Shown one piece after another: positions 49,285-61,719 of a DNA stretch of 64,000 nucleotides. Location: the NCBI GenBank assembly GCA_051453625.1, contig JBOZIK010000001.1:103341237-103405236 (forward strand), read 5' to 3'. Position numbers and translations under genes: made by a program. Below the pieces are notes generated by a model. The model was not told the origin of the DNA. It ran no database searches and was given only the letters and a program-made list of their open reading frames with translations. This DNA comes from Welwitschia mirabilis. Taxonomy: Eukaryota > Gnetophyta > Gnetopsida > Welwitschiales. Within the stretch, counting starts at the first letter, position 1; every line of letters begins with the position of its first letter.

Positions 49285-50600
49285 CATTTTAACTTTGATT
49301 GTTTAAAAAATATGATAGGTGATACAAGTAGGTTTTTCAATGTGAAGAGATGTAACAATGATTCTATTACATTTGGGGAGAATAAAAAGGCATTAGTTAA
49401 AGTCATAGGAACTAATGAAGGTAAATATTTTTATAACATTTAGATTGTTTTATACATAAAAAAGCTAAAGAATAACCTTTTTAAAATAATCTAAATCTAT
49501 GGTAGAAATATTTATGTGAAATTTAGTGCCTCTAAGTATCATGTTCCAGATAAAATTAATAATATATTTCATTTTGATAGTAGAGATAAAAATGTATATT
49601 TTATTAAAAATCCTTAAATAGAAAATGCTTATCTTTCTTATCCTTAAATGAATATAGACTTTGGCTTACAAGACTAGGACATGTTAATTATAAGACTTGT
49701 AAAACATTTTTAAACATATTCTAGTTAATATTGTATCTAAAATTAAGAAGTTAAAAGAAGAAATGTTTCATGGTTATCAATTAAGAAACTAAACCTAAAA
49801 GGCCTCTACCAAGGTTAATCAAGTAGCATTCCCAAGAATTTTATATTTAATTTACCTAGATCTAGGAGAAGCTAAACCTATTTAAAGTTTTTGTGGGGAA
49901 AAATATGTGTTAATAATTATAAATGACTACTTGAGATTCACATGGTTTTTTTTCTCTTTTTAAGATACAATAATGAAATCCCTGAAAATTTTTAAATTCT
50001 ATGTAAAAGACATAAAATTAAAATTGGTTATATTTTAAAGAAAATATAGGTAATCATAGTAGAGTATTCAAAATAAAGTAATTGAGTCTTGGTATTAAGA
50101 AAAAGGAGTTTTCCATGAATTATTAGCCTCTAGAAATTTTTAATAAAATGTTTTTATAGAAAGAAAAAATAAAATATTGCAAGAAATAACTAGAACCATG
50201 TTACAAGAAAAGGATTAAGCTAAGATATTTTAGGTTGAAGAATTTAATACTACTTATTATATCTATAATTAATGCCTTCATTAGACTAGGTATGAATAAG
50301 AATCCTTATGAGATATAGAAAGAAAAGAGGCCAAATTTTTCCTACTTTAATATCTTTAGAAGTCAATTTTATATCTTAGTAGACGTTAAGAAAATCAAAA
50401 ATTTTGATTCTAAATGTACAAAGGTATTTTTCTTGAATATTCATTAAAAAGAAAGGCCTATGAAGTTTATAACTCAAAATCTTGTAAAGTGAAGTAATGT
50501 TTTCATGTTAAGATTGATGAAAAAGTAGGGGATAAAATTCAAAATGTGGATGAAGAAGTAAAAGTAATCTTAGATGAATTCAAATCAAGAATCTAAGATT
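49285..50600 (+). pseudogene. Element 3 protease and integrase
   Basis: The protease site reads FDCLKNMIGDTSRFFNVK: the catalytic Asp is followed directly by Cys, so the Ser-Gly of DSG appears deleted. Then SITFGENKKALVKVIGTN and NNYVKFSASK-like text. Pre-integrase RLGHVNYKTLKTFL is readable across a shift near 49680. Integrase has LIIINDYLRFTWFFF (49905-49950; first Asp preceded by Asn in the usual DD pair). The C-terminal region ends in an acidic linker EKVGDKIQNVDEEVKVILDE (50518-50577). Confidence 0.7.
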
Positions 50601-52200
50601 TAACTCTAGCATCCTATAGTACTCCCATTTCTTCTAAGCACACAACCACTTTAACTCCTCAACATCAACCAAAGCACATTATTATTCCTAAGGATTTTTT
50701 AATTAATTTAATAATTGATAATGATTTTGATAAAGTTAAAATAAGAATGTTAATTTGTGATAATGTATGCTTTATCTTAACTCTTAAGTGTAAGACATTC
50801 AATATGGCTGAAAGTGATGAATGTCTAATGAATTCCATGAACAATGAACTCAATAAATTTAAGTATGACAAAGCATGGGAACTTGCATTTAGACACAAAA
50901 TCCATAATGTCATAGAAAGAAAATGGATATTTAAGAACAAATTAATTAAGAGTCCTAAAGTTATTATAAATAAGGCAAGGTAAGTAATAAAAGGAGACAT
51001 TAGAATTAAAGGAATTAAATTTGAAAATATGTTTTCTTCTATAATTAGCTTAGAATCCATTAGGATATTTTTAGTTATGTTTATGCTTTTAGTAGTTATT
51101 AAATGAATGTTAAAAGTGAATTTTTAAAAGGGAATCTAAGTTAATTAGCTTATGTAGAATAACCTTTTAGTCTTAAAAACCCAAAGAATCCTAACCATGT
51201 TTTCAATTTAAAGAAGGTAGTTTGTGGATTTAAACAAGCTCTAAAGGCATGGTATAATAAACTCATCTCATTTGTATTTGATTAAAAATTTGTTAGAGAT
51301 AGAGTAGTTTAGATACTAAAGTAATTAATTATATTTTTTAAGTACAAATTAATGTTGATGATTTTATTTGTAATTCTATAATGGCTTATATATCTTATGG
51401 CTTTGTCAAATTAATACTTATCATTTTATGATAAGCCATCCAAGTGAGCAATAGATATTTCTTAGATTTTAGATTAATAAACACAATGATGAAGCCTTTT
51501 ATCTCAACAAACTTTATGAGTAAACTTATAAAGAAATTTAACATGAAGTAAAAAAGTTATCCCAACACCTATAGGGATAAATAATAAGATTAATGTGGAT
51601 GAAAATGAAATGAATTTGGATACACCACTTTATTAAAGCATGATAGAAAGGCTTATCTACCTTATCACAAGGAGGATATATATTACATTTAATGTTTAAC
51701 TATGTATCAAGTACCCATATAAACCCAAATAATCTCACATAAAAAAATGCAAAATGAGTTTTAAGGTATGTTAAAAAGAATCAAGTTTGCATTTATATGA
51801 TTTTTGCAATGCTAACCAGATTGGATCAAGAAATAATTGGAAGAGTAGTACTAATTATAATTATTTTTTAGGATCTTCTTTAGTCAATTGTAATATAAAG
51901 AGATAATCATCAATTTCTTATTCATCATAGAAGCTAAATATATAGTTGTTAGTAATTGTGTAACTAGTCCTTTAGATTTATCATGTGCTAAAATATTTAG
52001 ACTCCAATGAGTTTGATACTTCCATCTATTATGATAACGCTAGTATAATTAAGATTTTAACATTTACCATTACTTTGGTCATGATCATGTTGAAATTAAA
52101 GATATTAATATAGAGTATGTACCAACTAAACAAAAAATTATAAATTATTTTGTTAAATCTATCTTATAGGATATATTTGTATTTTATGTAGGTCTCCTAA
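50600..52200 (+). pseudogene. Element 3 reverse transcriptase / RNase H
   Basis: The RT N-terminus is open for 78 codons (50747-50983): MAESDECLMNSMNNELNKF, DKAWELAFR, VIERKWIFKNKL, VIINKAR. Then SIISLESIRIFL, KKVVCGFKQALKAWYNKL-type text, NVDD for YVDD at 51351-51362, and RNase H traces (IEAKYIVVSNCVTS; HDHVEIKDINIEYVPTKQK; IINYFVKSIL at about 51900-52180). Stops are frequent outside the first segment. Confidence 0.75.
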
Positions 52201-52533
52201 TTAAATTTTTTCTTCTTGTATATCTCAAATTATTATGTACATAATTCCTTCAATGCTTAATATCTATTTTTTTTACCTAAATATCATTATATTCTTATAG
52301 TTAATAAAATTATTTAAATATTTAGTTAGTCAATTACCTATTCTCTAATGATTAAGCCTCATGGTCTATGTTTTTCTCTATGTGAAACTTTATATTCACC
52401 TAGTTAATATTTGTGAAGTTCACCTTTTGGATATCAAAATTTAAGACTTGTTTTTCTACATCCAAAAACTCTAACTTGTGCTCTAATACTAAAATGTGAA
52501 ATCTATGTTTTTTGCTCAAAAAAGTAAAGCATT

Positions 52534-54500
52534 GCTTTGATTTAAAAATGTAACATCCACTTTTTTTAAGCCTAAAACTAATGAATTTAAAAATACTAAT
52601 GTGGTATTCAAGATTAATGGATAATATTATACACAACTTTAAAATTATCTCTATTTAATAATTGAGGGAAGCTTGGCCTTAGAATTAGTGTAATCAAAAT
52701 AGTTTATTATAGGTTATCAGTAGAGCAAATGATAAAAATGATTTAAAACATCTCAAAATAATAAAATGAACTATATTTTTAAATAGAAACACCTAGATTT
52801 TATCCTAAAAGATATGTATTAAGATTAAATTTACAAAAAGGTCATCTGAGAGTTATGTTTTGAGCCATTTTTACATAAGAAAACAAGTATTTAAAACATT
52901 CATGATGAGTTTCATATTTATTTTTCTCACAAAATATATATTAAAGTGTCTAAAGATAATATCTTTTTAATGTTGTTCATCTCATAATACTTAAATTATA
53001 CATGCAATCATAATGCAAATGCAAACATAGGTCATAAATGCAATTGTAATGCAAATGCAGGTTATAATAAAATAAAATTACTCATCCAATGTGGCTTATT
53101 CTAGTATCGCATTTCACTTACATTCTCATAATAAAAATAAATAGAATTAAATTAAACTAGATTTTCAAGTACAACATTCTAGCACTTCACCTCTTCCTTC
53201 CTCTTAGCCATAACATATCAAGTATTGATGTATCAACATATTTCTTTTTTATCTTTACTAAAGATTTATATCTTAGGTCTTAATAAAATGTTAAATACTA
53301 ACTATTTAAAATTTTACCCTACGATTCTAACAAAAGATTTTTATTTATATTTTACTTTTCCTATATTAACCATTTAAATAAAGGATTTTTATAAATATTT
53401 TACTTCTATTATATGCATACAATTCTAAATGTATATTTTATGCTCACTTTCTTAGTCTAATGAGTGAGTGAGTATATATACATTTATAAAATGTACATTG
53501 AAAGTTATGTTTTTCTAATTTCAAAATTCTATAATTGGATTATGGAAGTTTTTAAGAAATTCGCAAGAATTACATAAGAATAGATTATTACATTTTCTAT
53601 TAAAACATTGTTTAAGAAAGATACCCATCACTAAGATTTTAAATATATCACATTGTACATATTTCAAGTTTCAAGGTATTCCAAGGTCATAAAATAATTA
53701 CAGCATCTAAGATATAAAATATCCATAACAAGATTAGACGATTGCATGCCAAACATAGTTTTACAACATGAACTAAAAGGTCATGATCTCTACTTCATCA
53801 TGCCCTTCTCAGTAATTAATTCAACTTTTTAGATTCTCCAATTTTTCCACTTGTTCAACATAATAATATGGAGTGATAAATGTAAAATCTTTACAATTCC
53901 CAGTATGGCCTAGTAAGGTAAAGATAAAAGCTAGAGAAATGAAGTTTTTAAAATTTCATGCATAGAGATAGAAATAGATGGAGACCACAACAAAACTAAC
54001 AGGATTTTTAAAAAGTAAACATCATAAGCAATAAAAATAATTTTTTAAATATGAAGGGCCCAATCCCTAGACATGGTGGGAAAAAAAGCTAGGTACATTT
54101 TTCATTAGCTTTTAATTATAATTTATACATAATTCTTCCTTCATCTTAGACCCACATTTTATGGATCTATATTTAGCATCTATAAAATAAGTAATTTGAC
54201 TCAATCAACTTACTTGATTTTCTTAGCTTAACTAAATTTCTTTTCTCTTAGAAATTTAATTTTCCCTAACATCATGACTTTGTTACATTTTAATTAGTAC
54301 TAACACATTAAAATGTTAGCATTACTTATGCCAAATTTATTCAACATAAAAATGTTGACATTACCTATACTTAAATATTCTAATAATCATTTCCTTAATG
54401 AGAATATTTTATAAAACTCCTTCATGCGTTCTCTTTTCAATTTCATATTACAAATCTTACAACATTCAAAAATTTATTCTAAGATACTGTAAGGCCAATT
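52534..54500 (-). repeat. Possible gypsy-type LTR with PBS
   Basis: TGTAACATCC at 52549 resembles the LARD LTR end TGTAACATTC. The minus strand next to it reads TTTTTAAATCAAAGC (52548-52534), a weak Met-type PBS. The other end is not defined. Inside, 52998-53075 has two imperfect units containing TAATGCAAATGCA. A TATA-like string occurs near 53472. No coding sequence recognised from 52200 to 54570. Confidence 0.3.
52998..53075. repeat. Imperfect tandem repeat with TAATGCAAATGCA
   Basis: Two units about 40 bp apart share CATAATGCAAATGCA / TGTAATGCAAATGCA. Confidence 0.65.
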
Positions 54501-54572
54501 ACATACTCCTAATAATTCTTGAGGTTAACTTAGGAGACTTTTCATTATCACTTATTTGAATAGATTGCTTAT

Positions 54573-55931
54573 TGGTAAATATAGTTTTGATGATTCCACT
54601 TGTCAAATATTTTGTGTCATTATGTAGATAGGTCATCAGGAACATCAAACCTTGATAGGCATTAAATCATGATGAATATTTAAAGATAATATCTTATCAA
54701 AAGGATTAGATGTTAAAATTATAAGATTAATTATTTAAAGATATCTGAGAAATTGAAGATGTCTTGAGTAAAGACATCTAAAATGTTAAAGACATCTTCT
54801 ATGTATTGAAGTTCAAATCATAGGATAGAAGATAATTACTGTATTCATGATAACTAAGCTAAAATTTAAACTTGATATAGATGAAGACGTCTACATATTT
54901 GAAGACATATATACTAAGCAAAAACAAATAATAGAGTTATAACTTGTTTTTGAACTAGTATCTTACATTTTAAATGAGCTATGGACAAGTACATTATGAA
55001 TTCATGATTACAAAGATTCAAGGATACTGCAGAGCAAAATTTATCAAAATTTAGATAAGTTAATTAAAGATGTATGCAAATTAAAAACATTTGGTAGTGA
55101 GCATATGTCTACGAAATTGAAGATGTCTTAGACCAAAGTTCACATTGATTAAAATCAAAGCTATATGCCCAAAGCATATATGTTATTATATATTGCATGA
55201 TTATTACAAAATCAAATGGCTATCTTTCAAGATCAAATAGCTAGATCTTCTTCACACTTATAAAGCATCAATGTTAAAAAACAAAAGAGAACTTTTATTG
55301 CTTCATTGAATTAGGAAAATAATATGTCTTCAAATGCATGAGTAAATGGATCCTCTCATAAATAAATGAAGGCATCATTATAAAGTAGCTAACATTGATA
55401 TCATCATTTTCTCTGGGATCTTCATTACTACATTTTTCATTCATACTCGTGACAATAATAACAACATCAAGGAGCTTAAATCTTTATCAAAGTAACATCT
55501 TCAAGCTTCTTTTTTTGTTATATTTTTTGTTTACATTATGAACTATCTTATTAATTAATATTATTGTAAAGTCTATTTTTGAATATTAAGTATCTTATAA
55601 GGCAACCTTTATAGTGTGCATTTCATATTATGCCTTTAGGTACTTTTTTATCATAAGGTTATTGATAAGCCTAAAAACTGTTATTTCCTTACAAGGGAGA
55701 GAGTGCTACCTTACAAGGAGACTCTAACTATTGTAAAGGTTCATAGTTCACCTATGAAAAGAATATCCAAAGATGTGAGAATAATCTACTCTCTATTTGT
55801 GGATGTACCCAGGTTAGAGAACCATGTTATCTTAGTAAGGGATTCTATTGTGCAATTTTATTTTATTTTTTGATTTAAATTTTATTTGATAGGACTCATT
55901 CACCCCTTCCCTCTAAGTTCAAATGATCCTT
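54573..55931 (+). repeat. SIRE-type LTR of the AGACGTCT family (5' LTR of element 4)
   Basis: Partner in sequence to 38114-39570. It carries GAAGATGTCT, AAAGACATCT (twice), an intact GAAGACGTCT near 54880 and GAAGATGTCTTAG near 55120. The right end has CTCATTCACCCCTTCCCTCTAAG. A PBS-like GTGATATTAAAGA at 55934 and gag-pol beyond mark it as a 5' LTR; no purine tract is visible on its left. Confidence 0.7.
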
Positions 55932-55933
55932 AA

Positions 55934-55946
55934 GTGATATTAAAGA
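55934..55946 (+). other. Weak primer-binding site of element 4
   Basis: GTGATATTAAAGA compared with TTGGTATCAGAGC; decayed, supported mainly by position. Confidence 0.45.
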
Positions 55947-56099
55947 AAGTACTCATGAAAAGAGGTAATCTCATTGAGTGAACAATGGAAGGGATGCCAT
56001 CTATTAGACCTCTGCTCTTCAAATGAATAAACTATCCCTATTAGAGGAGGATATAGATGTTCTTATAATCTTATGAGTTTCAGTGTGGTAGAAACAAAG

Positions 56100-56640
56100 A
56101 AGAAAGACTCATAAGAATCACAATAGAAAGAAAAATGTTTAATAAAGAAATGTATCCTACTCTCATGATCATTGTACATTCTAAAGAAGAAAATGATGAG
56201 ATAGGAGATGAAGATGAAATAGATAATGAAGACAACACAGGTTTAGATCTTCAAGAAAGGTATAACTAATTTTTAAAGAGTTTATTAAACTAGAAAATGT
56301 ATGTATTAAAATGAAAAAAGTACTTCATACTCATGAAGAATCTTATGAACAAGAAAAGAATATCAGTAATAAATTATCTTTAGAAAAATTAGCTCTTAAA
56401 GCTAAGGTTAGTAGATTAATGTGTGAATTGAAGTTTGTAAAATAATAACTATCTAATTCAAAGAAGATCAATGAGAAGATTACCTAAGATAAAGAGACCT
56501 TAAATGTTATGCTTGGATAGTATAGATGATCAAATGATGAAGTGGCTTGGGATATAATGAAGCTACAATAAGCACTTCAGAGTTCCTACTCGACAAAGGA
56601 AAATACAAGTAGAGGTATCAACACTTTATGTATATAAATA
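56100..56640 (+). pseudogene. Element 4 gag C-terminus
   Basis: Acidic segment EENDEIGDEDEIDNEDNTG followed by a coiled coil (EEFIKLENV-like, MKKVLHTHEESYEQEKN, LSLEKLALKAKVSRLMCELK). This is the part that follows the zinc knuckle in SIRE-like gag. The gag core and CCHC knuckle should precede it, but only about 150 bp separate it from the PBS, so that part is deleted. Confidence 0.65.
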
Positions 56641-56670
56641 ATATTATTTATTATTATTATCATAATAGAG

Positions 56671-57022
56671 ATCATTATCAGTACAAATGTCTAATGAAAT
56701 TTAGAATTAGGCCTTATACTGACAATGCCAAAAGACTAAGTAAAGTGGTACAACATTTTGTATAGGACAAGTCAAGGAAATTATGAATACCAAAAANNNN
56801 NNNNNNNNNNNNNNNNNNNNNNNNNNNNNNNNNNNNNNNNNNNNNNNNNNNNNNNNNNNNNNNNNNNNNNNNNNNNNNNNNNNNNNNNNNNNNNNNATCA
56901 TTATCAGTACAAATGTCTAATGAAATTTAGAATTAGGCCTTATACTAATAATGCCAAAAGGCTAAGTAAGGTGGTACAACATTTTGTATATGACAAGTCA
57001 AGGAAATTATGAATACCAAAAA
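56671..57022. repeat. Duplicated flanks of the 100-N gap at 56797-56896
   Basis: 56671-56796 and 56897-57022, both 126 bp, differ at about five positions, all but one transitions. Confidence 0.8.
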
Positions 57023-58340
57023 CAAAAATAGTATTTATAGCTCAAATAGAACTTAGAGTAGTAAATAAACACATATGGTATGTTGACAATGAATGCTTAA
57101 GATACATGACTAAAGATAAATCTAGCTTTATCACCTTGGTGGAATAAGATAAAGAAGTTGTAACCTTTAGAGACAACACAAAAGAACTAATCAAAGGCAC
57201 TAGTACCATTGGAGGAAGTAATTTACTAGAGTTAAAAGATGTGCTTTTTATAGAAGTTTTGCAACATAATATCTTAAGTGTAATTAAACTTTGCAATGTA
57301 AAATTTTTTATTATGTTTATGAAAAATGATTGTGTTATAAGAGAACAAAATACTAACAAAGTCTTAATTGATAGAGTAAGGAAATCAAATGTTTACATTA
57401 TAATCTTATAAGAGATATATATCTATGGAACCAAGTGTTTTCTTAGCAAAACAAATGGAGTAGATCCATGGCATAAAAAGCTTGGTCATGTAAACAAAAA
57501 TCTTCTCAAAATAATATCTACAAAGGAAGTGATAAGAGGACTTTCCAAGTTTAAAAACAGTGATAATTAGATTTATTAAGCTTATTAGAAAGGAAAGCAG
57601 ATAAAGATACAATTTGATAAGAAAAATATTATATCTACTAAATGTCCATTAGATCTCTTATATTTAGACATTATTGATTCTTCATCTACAGAATGCTTAA
57701 GTAAGAAAAGGTATTATTTGATAATGGTAGATGATTTTTCTTATTTTACTTGGATAGTCTTTCTTGTACATAAGGATGAGGCTTTTAATGCTTTTTTTAA
57801 ATTATGCATTAGATTGTAAAATCAAAAGAGATATAGGATCAAAATGATAAGAAGTAATAATGGCACCAAATTCAAACATTTAAAGTTTAGATAATTTTAT
57901 GAATAATTTAGCATTCAACATCAATTCTATACTCCAAGAATTCCTTAACAAAATAGAGTAGCTAAAAGAATGAATAGAGTTCTTAATGAAATGGTAAGAA
58001 TAATAAGACATGAAAAAAATGTACCATATCATTTTTGAATAGAAGCAATCAATACAACCTATTATGTTTTCAATAGAGTTGTGGTAAGAAGATTCACTTC
58101 TAAAACTTCATATGAGTTATAGTTAAGCATCAAAACTTCAATTAATTACTTTCACATTTTTTATTCAAAATGCTTTATTTTAAATGAAAGAGATAATTTT
58201 TGAAAATTTAATTTAAAATTTAATGAAGAAATGTTTTTAGGATATTGATGAGAACTAATAATGATATTATTTTTTCTTATTAATCTAACATTTTTATTCT
58301 TATAATTATATTTTAAATGGTATTCAATATTTCTCTTTAG
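57023..58340 (+). pseudogene. Element 4 protease and integrase
   Basis: Protease: HIWYVDNECLRYMTKDKSSF (57073-57135); the DSG site has become DNE. Then EVVTFRDNTKELIKGTSTIG and SNLLELKDVLF. Pre-integrase: DPWHKKLGHVNKNLLKI (about 57463-57515). Integrase: YYLIMVDDFSYFTWIVFLVH (first Asp kept), IKMIRSNNGTKFKH (second Asp to Asn), YTPRIPQQNRVAKRMNRVLN (catalytic Glu to Lys). The element ends abruptly near 58340 without RT. All three lost residues are explained by G-to-A on the coding strand. Confidence 0.85.
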
Positions 58341-58889
58341 CCTTTAAGTTAATGTACTAGTTAGTTAATAAGTTAGTTATTTAGTATATCAGTAAGTCAG
58401 TGTGTGTAGCTACAAAATGCTATTTGGCATGGGGATGAGGAAGAAGGTCAAGATAGCGGGAATACAACAACTACTTCAACCATCAACCTATTCTTTAAGA
58501 GCAAAGAAAGGAAATGTTAAAAAAAATGGCTAAAGGGATATAAGGAGGAAATCATGATAGAGAGCAAGGATCTCTCAATAAAAAGGAGTTAGAAATAGAA
58601 CTAAATTAGAGGTCATAGAAAAGCTCCAGGAATCCTAAAAAGGGTGTAGCAGCATCTCAAATATTCTAGTATTACCTCCAAAGAAAAATAAAAACTTATC
58701 AGTACATTTCCATATAATGTTGTGGTGTTTTAATATAAAGCTTAAAAAAAATACTTTTAAAGAATTGTAAATATTTTTTATTACTTAAAAAAGTAATATT
58801 CTCTTTTACTTACCCTTGTTTATGTAGCTGAACATGAATTAGGATACCTAGTAATAGTTAGAAATGAGTATTCTTTAGTTCTTAATAAA
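58341..58889. other. Unassigned sequence
   Basis: Contains a short AGTTAGTTA-type stretch (58360-58395) and a small open stretch reading MLFGMGMRKKVKIAGIQQ. It may be the 5' side of the gypsy remnant that follows, but no LTR end or PBS was found. Confidence 0.3.
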
Positions 58890-60041
58890 ACTTTTATTAT
58901 GTTTTTTCATTTTCTTCATTCCCCCCAATGTAATTTTTATATATAGAAAACTTATCAATTATCAATCTGACTAGTTCAAGTAACTTCATCATAAGTCTAT
59001 CTTGATGATGAATTTTAAACTAAATGGTTAAAGTGTTAGTGTCTTAAATACTTTTTTAGTAAATGTTTGNNNNNNNNNNNNNNNNNNNNNNNNNNNNNNN
59101 NNNNNNNNNNNNNNNNNNNNNNNNNNNNNNNNNNNNNNNNNNNNNNNNNNNNNNNNNNNNNNNNNNNNNNNNGCTTTTATTATTTTAACACTAGAAGGAA
59201 GGCTATTCTAAAGCAAACTAGTAGAGATGAAGGAGTCTATAATATAATGAAATAACTAAGGTAACTAACAAGGTGAGAAAGGTAGGTATGTTAAAGATCC
59301 TAACAAATATGGTTTGGATGAATAGACTAGAAGTAAGATTAAAATACAAATAGAAAAAAAAAACATTTTATGGTAAATAAAGCCATCTCAAAAAGACTGT
59401 GAAAGAATANNNNNNNNNNNNNNNNNNNNNNNNNNNNNNNNNNNNNNNNNNNNNNNNNNNNNNNNNNNNNNNNNNNNNNNNNNNNNNNNNNNNNNNNNNN
59501 NNNNNNNNNNNNNNNNNNNNNNNNACTTTTATTATGTTTTTCCATTTTCTTCATTCCCCTAATGTAATTTTTATATATAGCAACCTTATCAATTATCAAT
59601 CTGACTAGTTCAAGTAACTTCATCATAAGTTTATCTTGATGATGAATTTTAAACTAAATGGTTGAAGTGTTAGTGTCTTAACTACTTTTTTAGTAAATGT
59701 TTGATTTTAATTTAATAGTTTAAGCTTATTTTAGATTAACAATGTCATAGTTTTCTACATTTTTGAACATAATTTCATAGATTTTTTTATATTTATTTTA
59801 ATATAATCTTTTATTATTTTAACACTAGAAGGAAGGCTATTCTAAAACCAACTAATAGATATGAAGGAGTCTATAATATAATGAAATAGGTAAGGTAACT
59901 AACAAGATGAGAAAGGTAGGTATGTTAAAGACCCTAACAAATATGGTTTGGATGAGTAGACTAGAAGTAAGATTAAAATAGAAATAGAAAAAAAACATTT
60001 TATGGTAAATAAAGCCACCTTAAAAAGACTGTGAAAGAATA
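58890..60041. repeat. About 520-bp duplication with two gaps
   Basis: 58890-59409 and 59525-60041 are collinear with a few percent difference. The 103-N gap in the first copy (59070-59172) corresponds to 104 bp in the second (59704-59807). The N run 59410-59524 separates the copies. Confidence 0.8.
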
Positions 60042-60474
60042 AATCTTTTCTAAATTAATGAATGAAATAAAATAGTGATTACTTACTCTTCTTAAATCAC
60101 CTCTCCCTTAAGGAGAATCATCCCAAATAGTTAAGACAAATAAAACTAAGAAGAAATTTGTAGTAGGATGTTATTAGGAATATGATGAAGATTTAAGATC
60201 TTTAATAGCTTAAGATACCCAAAAAAAGGTGAGAAATATAAATATAATATTAATATCCACTTTTGAGAGCAAAAAATCAGAAGAAATTCTACTGCATTTA
60301 ATTCTATTTGATTTCTTCTACAAAGAAAATCATCTTGATTTAAAATTTGATTTTTTAAGCTATTCTTGTTTTTTTTTAAAAAAGGGATGCTTAGTTATGA
60401 TATCATGATTATGCTTTTAGTTCATGGAGAATTCTTAAGAGTGCTTTCTTGGATAAATTTTAACCCATAAGGAT

Positions 60475-60728
60475 AGCTTAAGATTTAAGAGAATAAAATT
60501 TGGATATTAAACAAAAAGATAATAAAAGGTTTGATGAGTTAATGGATAGATNNNNNNNNNNNNNNNNNNNNNNNNNNNNNNNNNNNNNNNNNNNNNNNNN
60601 NNNNNNNNNNNNNNNNNNNNNNNNNNNNNNNNNNNNNNNNNNNNNNNNNNNAGCTTAAGATTTAAGAGAATAAAATTTGGATATTAAACAAAAAGATAAT
60701 AAAAGGTTTGATGAGTTAATGGATAGAT
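60475..60728. repeat. Identical 77-bp flanks of the 100-N gap at 60552-60651
   Basis: 60475-60551 and 60652-60728 appear identical. This is an unmerged contig overlap. Confidence 0.85.
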
Positions 60729-61719
60729 ATAATATCTGATTAGCTAAATGTTCTAACCATGGAATTATAGCTAGAGAATGAGTCAGAGCTTTACTTAGAG
60801 GATTACATAGTCAAACTTTAAAACAATTAGAATTTCTATTAGAGGAAGCATCAAGACAAAGAATGTTCAAGAGGTAGAAGAAGCTATAACTTAGTTTTAT
60901 AACATGAGTCAAGGATGTGGATTAAAATTGAAAAGAAGAAAAAAATAAATGAAGTATTTACTGCAAAAGCAAAGGATAGTGTATATAGCTCAAATAATAT
61001 GAACCTTATGAAAGAAGTAGTTAAAAAAGTAACTGATAGTATAGTGAAAAAAATTTGATCAACTAACTGTACAACACTTTAAAGAGGAAGAAAGTTCTAT
61101 GTGTGAATACTATGAATAAGATACTCATGAAGGAATAGAATATCCCTAGATGTAGGAATTTATTCCTTGATTGAATATTAATAGAGTAGATCTCAATATA
61201 GGAAAGTAAATTCAAGTAATAAAATAAACCATATCCTTACCAAAGTAGGAAATGGAAAGTTAAGTAAAAAAATCCTTTACAAAAGAATGTAAATTCTAAA
61301 AGGCAAGAGCAATATGATTATTATATAAATTGAAGTAATAAAGATTCAGAAGACATGAAAGAAAAATTAGAGGTAGAAACGAAAGACAGAAAAATTCTTG
61401 CTCAACTTTAACCAAATCAAAGAAAAGCAACAAGTAAAGCAATGACTACTAGATTTGGAAAATGGATGGTAATAAATGAAAACCAAGAAAATAAAATAAA
61501 TTTGAATAACTCTTAAGTTAAAAAAAATAAACACAATGAAGGAAGTAGTTGTTAATGCATTAATAGATCCTCTATGTTTCCAATAAGAAGTAAATAAATA
61601 GAACATTAAAGAATTAAAAAGGACATACAATATCTAATAAAAGTTTTAGAAGATACAATAATATCATTACCTATATAAAATTACTAAAAGATGTACCTAT
61701 GTATTAGAAGAAAATGAAG

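Larger units (their letters stand above)
46811..52200 (+). mobile_element. SIRE-like Ty1/copia element 3, gag-pol body
   Basis: Plus-strand gag, PR, INT, RT and RNase H traces in canonical copia order over 5.4 kb. No LTR of its own could be assigned on either side. It starts beside a 560-N gap (46867-47426) with duplicated flanks (TTGGGCCATATAAGAAAAA...). Confidence 0.75.

Noticed and set aside
50665-51060. 131-codon minus-strand frame, hydrophobic
   Set aside because: It is the antisense shadow of the element 3 RT N-terminus (plus strand).
57042-57359. 105-codon minus-strand frame
   Set aside because: Antisense to the element 4 protease region.
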